Below, piece after piece: positions 6,499-7,079 of a stretch of 7,079 bases of DNA. Under the pieces are notes generated by a model, which ran no database searches, was not told the origin of the DNA, and saw only the letters and a list, made by a program, of their open reading frames with translations. Each line of letters starts with the position of its first letter. Positions within the stretch are counted from its first letter, which is position 1. Position numbers and translations under genes: made by a program. The DNA lies in the NCBI GenBank assembly GCA_030833605.1, contig JAURGV010000123.1, positions 1-7,079 on the forward strand, in the 5' to 3' direction. Source of the stretch: Rhodothermales bacterium (lineage in GTDB: Bacteria > Bacteroidota > Rhodothermia > Rhodothermales > UBA10348).

Positions 6499-6690
6499 AT
6501 GAAAACAACATTTACATATCTGGTTATAATTGCGGCATTCTCGCTTGCAGGCTGCAATCCAGACTCTTTGGTAGGTTCTCAGTCTGACCAATCCTCCTAT
6601 AAACTAAGTGGCGACTCCCACAACGTAAGTGGCGACTCCCACAACGTAAGTGGCGACTCCCACAACGTAAGTGGCGACTCCCACAACTAG
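6499..6690 (+). CDS. Small repeat lipoprotein (four 7-residue repeats)
   Basis: A 63-residue protein with a classic lipoprotein signal: MKTT, a hydrophobic core (residues 5-15) and the lipobox LAGC with the lipidated cysteine at position 19. The mature part is only 45 residues: a short Ser/Asp/Gln linker, then LSGDSHN followed by three copies of VSGDSHN, ending exactly at the last repeat. It would be anchored to the inner or outer membrane. TAGG (6491-6494) four bases before ATG 6499 is a weak ribosome binding site. The gene is divergent from the kinase fragment and convergent with ispG, and a strong terminator follows. The xSGDxxN heptad recalls the short repeats of left-handed beta-roll surface proteins such as YadA-like heads, but four units would be too few for a full domain; that link is inference. 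No known family is recognised. It could also be a remnant of a longer repeat protein. Confidence 0.7.
   Translation: MKTTFTYLVIIAAFSLAGCNPDSLVGSQSDQSSYKLSGDSHNVSGDSHNVSGDSHNVSGDSHN
6604..6687 (+). repeat. Four tandem 21-bp in-frame repeats
   Basis: The units are 6604-6624, 6625-6645, 6646-6666 and 6667-6687. Units 2-4 are identical; unit 1 differs only in its first codon (CTA for GTA). Each encodes xSGDSHN and contains a small GTGG/CCAC hairpin potential. The near-perfect identity points to recent copying by replication slippage, and copy number can change without breaking the frame. Confidence 0.95.
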
Positions 6691-6709
6691 TGACCTATAG
6701 ATTTGATAA

Positions 6710-6743
6710 AAAGGCCTGGATTTTTTTTAAAATCCAGGCCTTT
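6710..6743. terminator. Bidirectional Rho-independent terminator
   Basis: A perfect 15-bp stem, 6710-6724 with 6729-6743, has a TTTT loop and a GGCCTGGA core. On the - strand the stem is followed by a run of T (complement of the A-run 6708-6712, partly in the stem), serving ispG, which stops at 6776. On the + strand TTTCTT follows, serving the lipoprotein gene that stops at 6690. The position between two convergent genes fits a shared terminator. Confidence 0.9.
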
Positions 6744-6775
6744 CTTATTGAAATCGAAAGTCTAAACAAGAGGAC

Positions 6776-7078
6776 CTACCACTCCTCGATCGCTTCTAGT
6801 ACTGCAGATACGATTTCGTCTTCGGGGACGGTGCGTAGGATCTCGCCTTTTTTGAATAGGTGTGCTCTACCGCGGCCAAGAGATACGCCCAAGTCGGCGC
6901 CAGCTGCTTCACCGGGACCATTTACCGCGCACCCCATAAGAGCAACGTTAAGATCTTTGTCGAATTTGCGAGCTTTGATCGCTGTCTCCACTTCTTCAAC
7001 AATGCTGAAGAGGTCTCCGGTAAGCCGGCCGCACGTCGGACACGCAATGATATTTACCCCTGGACGGCCAAGCCTAAG
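6776..7078 (-). CDS. ispG: 4-hydroxy-3-methylbut-2-enyl-diphosphate synthase (IspG/GcpE), C-terminal part
   Basis: IspG converts 2-C-methyl-erythritol-2,4-cyclodiphosphate to HMBPP in the MEP isoprenoid pathway, using a [4Fe-4S] cluster. The window holds the last 100 residues; the start is beyond the right edge. Visible signatures are GRPGVNIIACPTCGR, with two cluster cysteines in CPTC (residues 13 and 16 of the fragment), and MGCAVNGPGE, with the third cysteine (50) and the cluster-ligating glutamate (57). The tail ADLGVSLGRGRAHLFKKGEILRTVPEDE is that of the compact bacterial form rather than the long form of plants and Bacteroidota. The stop is TGA or equivalent ending at 6776, after AIEEW. 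The strong terminator at 6710-6743 lies 32 nt downstream. All iron-sulfur ligands expected in this part are present, so the enzyme looks functional. Confidence 0.96.
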   Translation of the reverse strand, partial: LRLGRPGVNIIACPTCGRLTGDLFSIVEEVETAIKARKFDKDLNVALMGCAVNGPGEAAGADLGVSLGRGRAHLFKKGEILRTVPEDEIVSAVLEAIEEW

Positions 7079-7079
7079 A

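Noticed and set aside
6604..6687. CRISPR-like array
   Set aside because: The 21-bp units are directly adjacent with no spacers, lie in frame within a lipoprotein gene, and have no cas genes nearby.

Overview
The window reads as ordinary bacterial chromosome of moderate GC. The genes have family-typical housekeeping sequences, but Shine-Dalgarno motifs are mostly weak or absent. The sensor fragment at 5877-6347 looks like the start of a Reg_prop-type (two-component regulator propeller) sensor kinase, an architecture common in the Bacteroidota/Rhodothermota/Balneolota side of the FCB group. Chorismate synthase and IspG are both the compact bacterial type; the IspG tail is unlike the long IspG of Bacteroidota and plants. 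My best guess is a Rhodothermota/Balneolota-like organism, with low certainty because no rRNA or phylogenetic marker is present in full.

Layout: (1) 2-193, + strand, is the C-terminal end of an XRE-family helix-turn-helix regulator. (2) 210-815, - strand, is an unrecognised 201-residue Gly/Pro-rich protein with a C-terminal membrane anchor, converging on the regulator. (3) 816-1061 is a non-coding gap with several inverted repeats and no convincing gene. (4) 1062-4862, - strand, holds three co-directional genes read right to left: a PlsC-type acyltransferase, a membrane-anchored HtrA/Deg protease with two PDZ domains, and chorismate synthase (aroC). htrA and aroC are only 6 nt apart and almost certainly share a transcript. 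(5) 5020-6347, - strand, is a sensor histidine kinase locus that appears broken. An N-terminal signal/sensor piece (about 157 residues) runs directly, out of frame, into the coiled-coil, HisKA and HATPase half; the propeller, the rest of the sensor and the membrane segment expected between them are missing. (6) 6499-6690, + strand, is a tiny lipoprotein made largely of four 7-residue repeats. It is followed by a strong 15-bp bidirectional terminator shared with (7) the C-terminal third of ispG (6776-7078, - strand), which runs off the window.

Functionally this is a mixture: envelope maintenance (HtrA, PlsC, lipoprotein, membrane-anchored protein), central biosynthesis (AroC for aromatic compounds, IspG for isoprenoids) and signalling (histidine kinase). 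I see no defence system, mobile element, CRISPR array or RNA gene. The points most worth a second look are the histidine kinase junction near 5877, which may be a real deletion or an assembly chimera and lies at the edge of a more AT-rich stretch, the repeat lipoprotein, and the Gly/Ala/Asn-rich insert in AroC.
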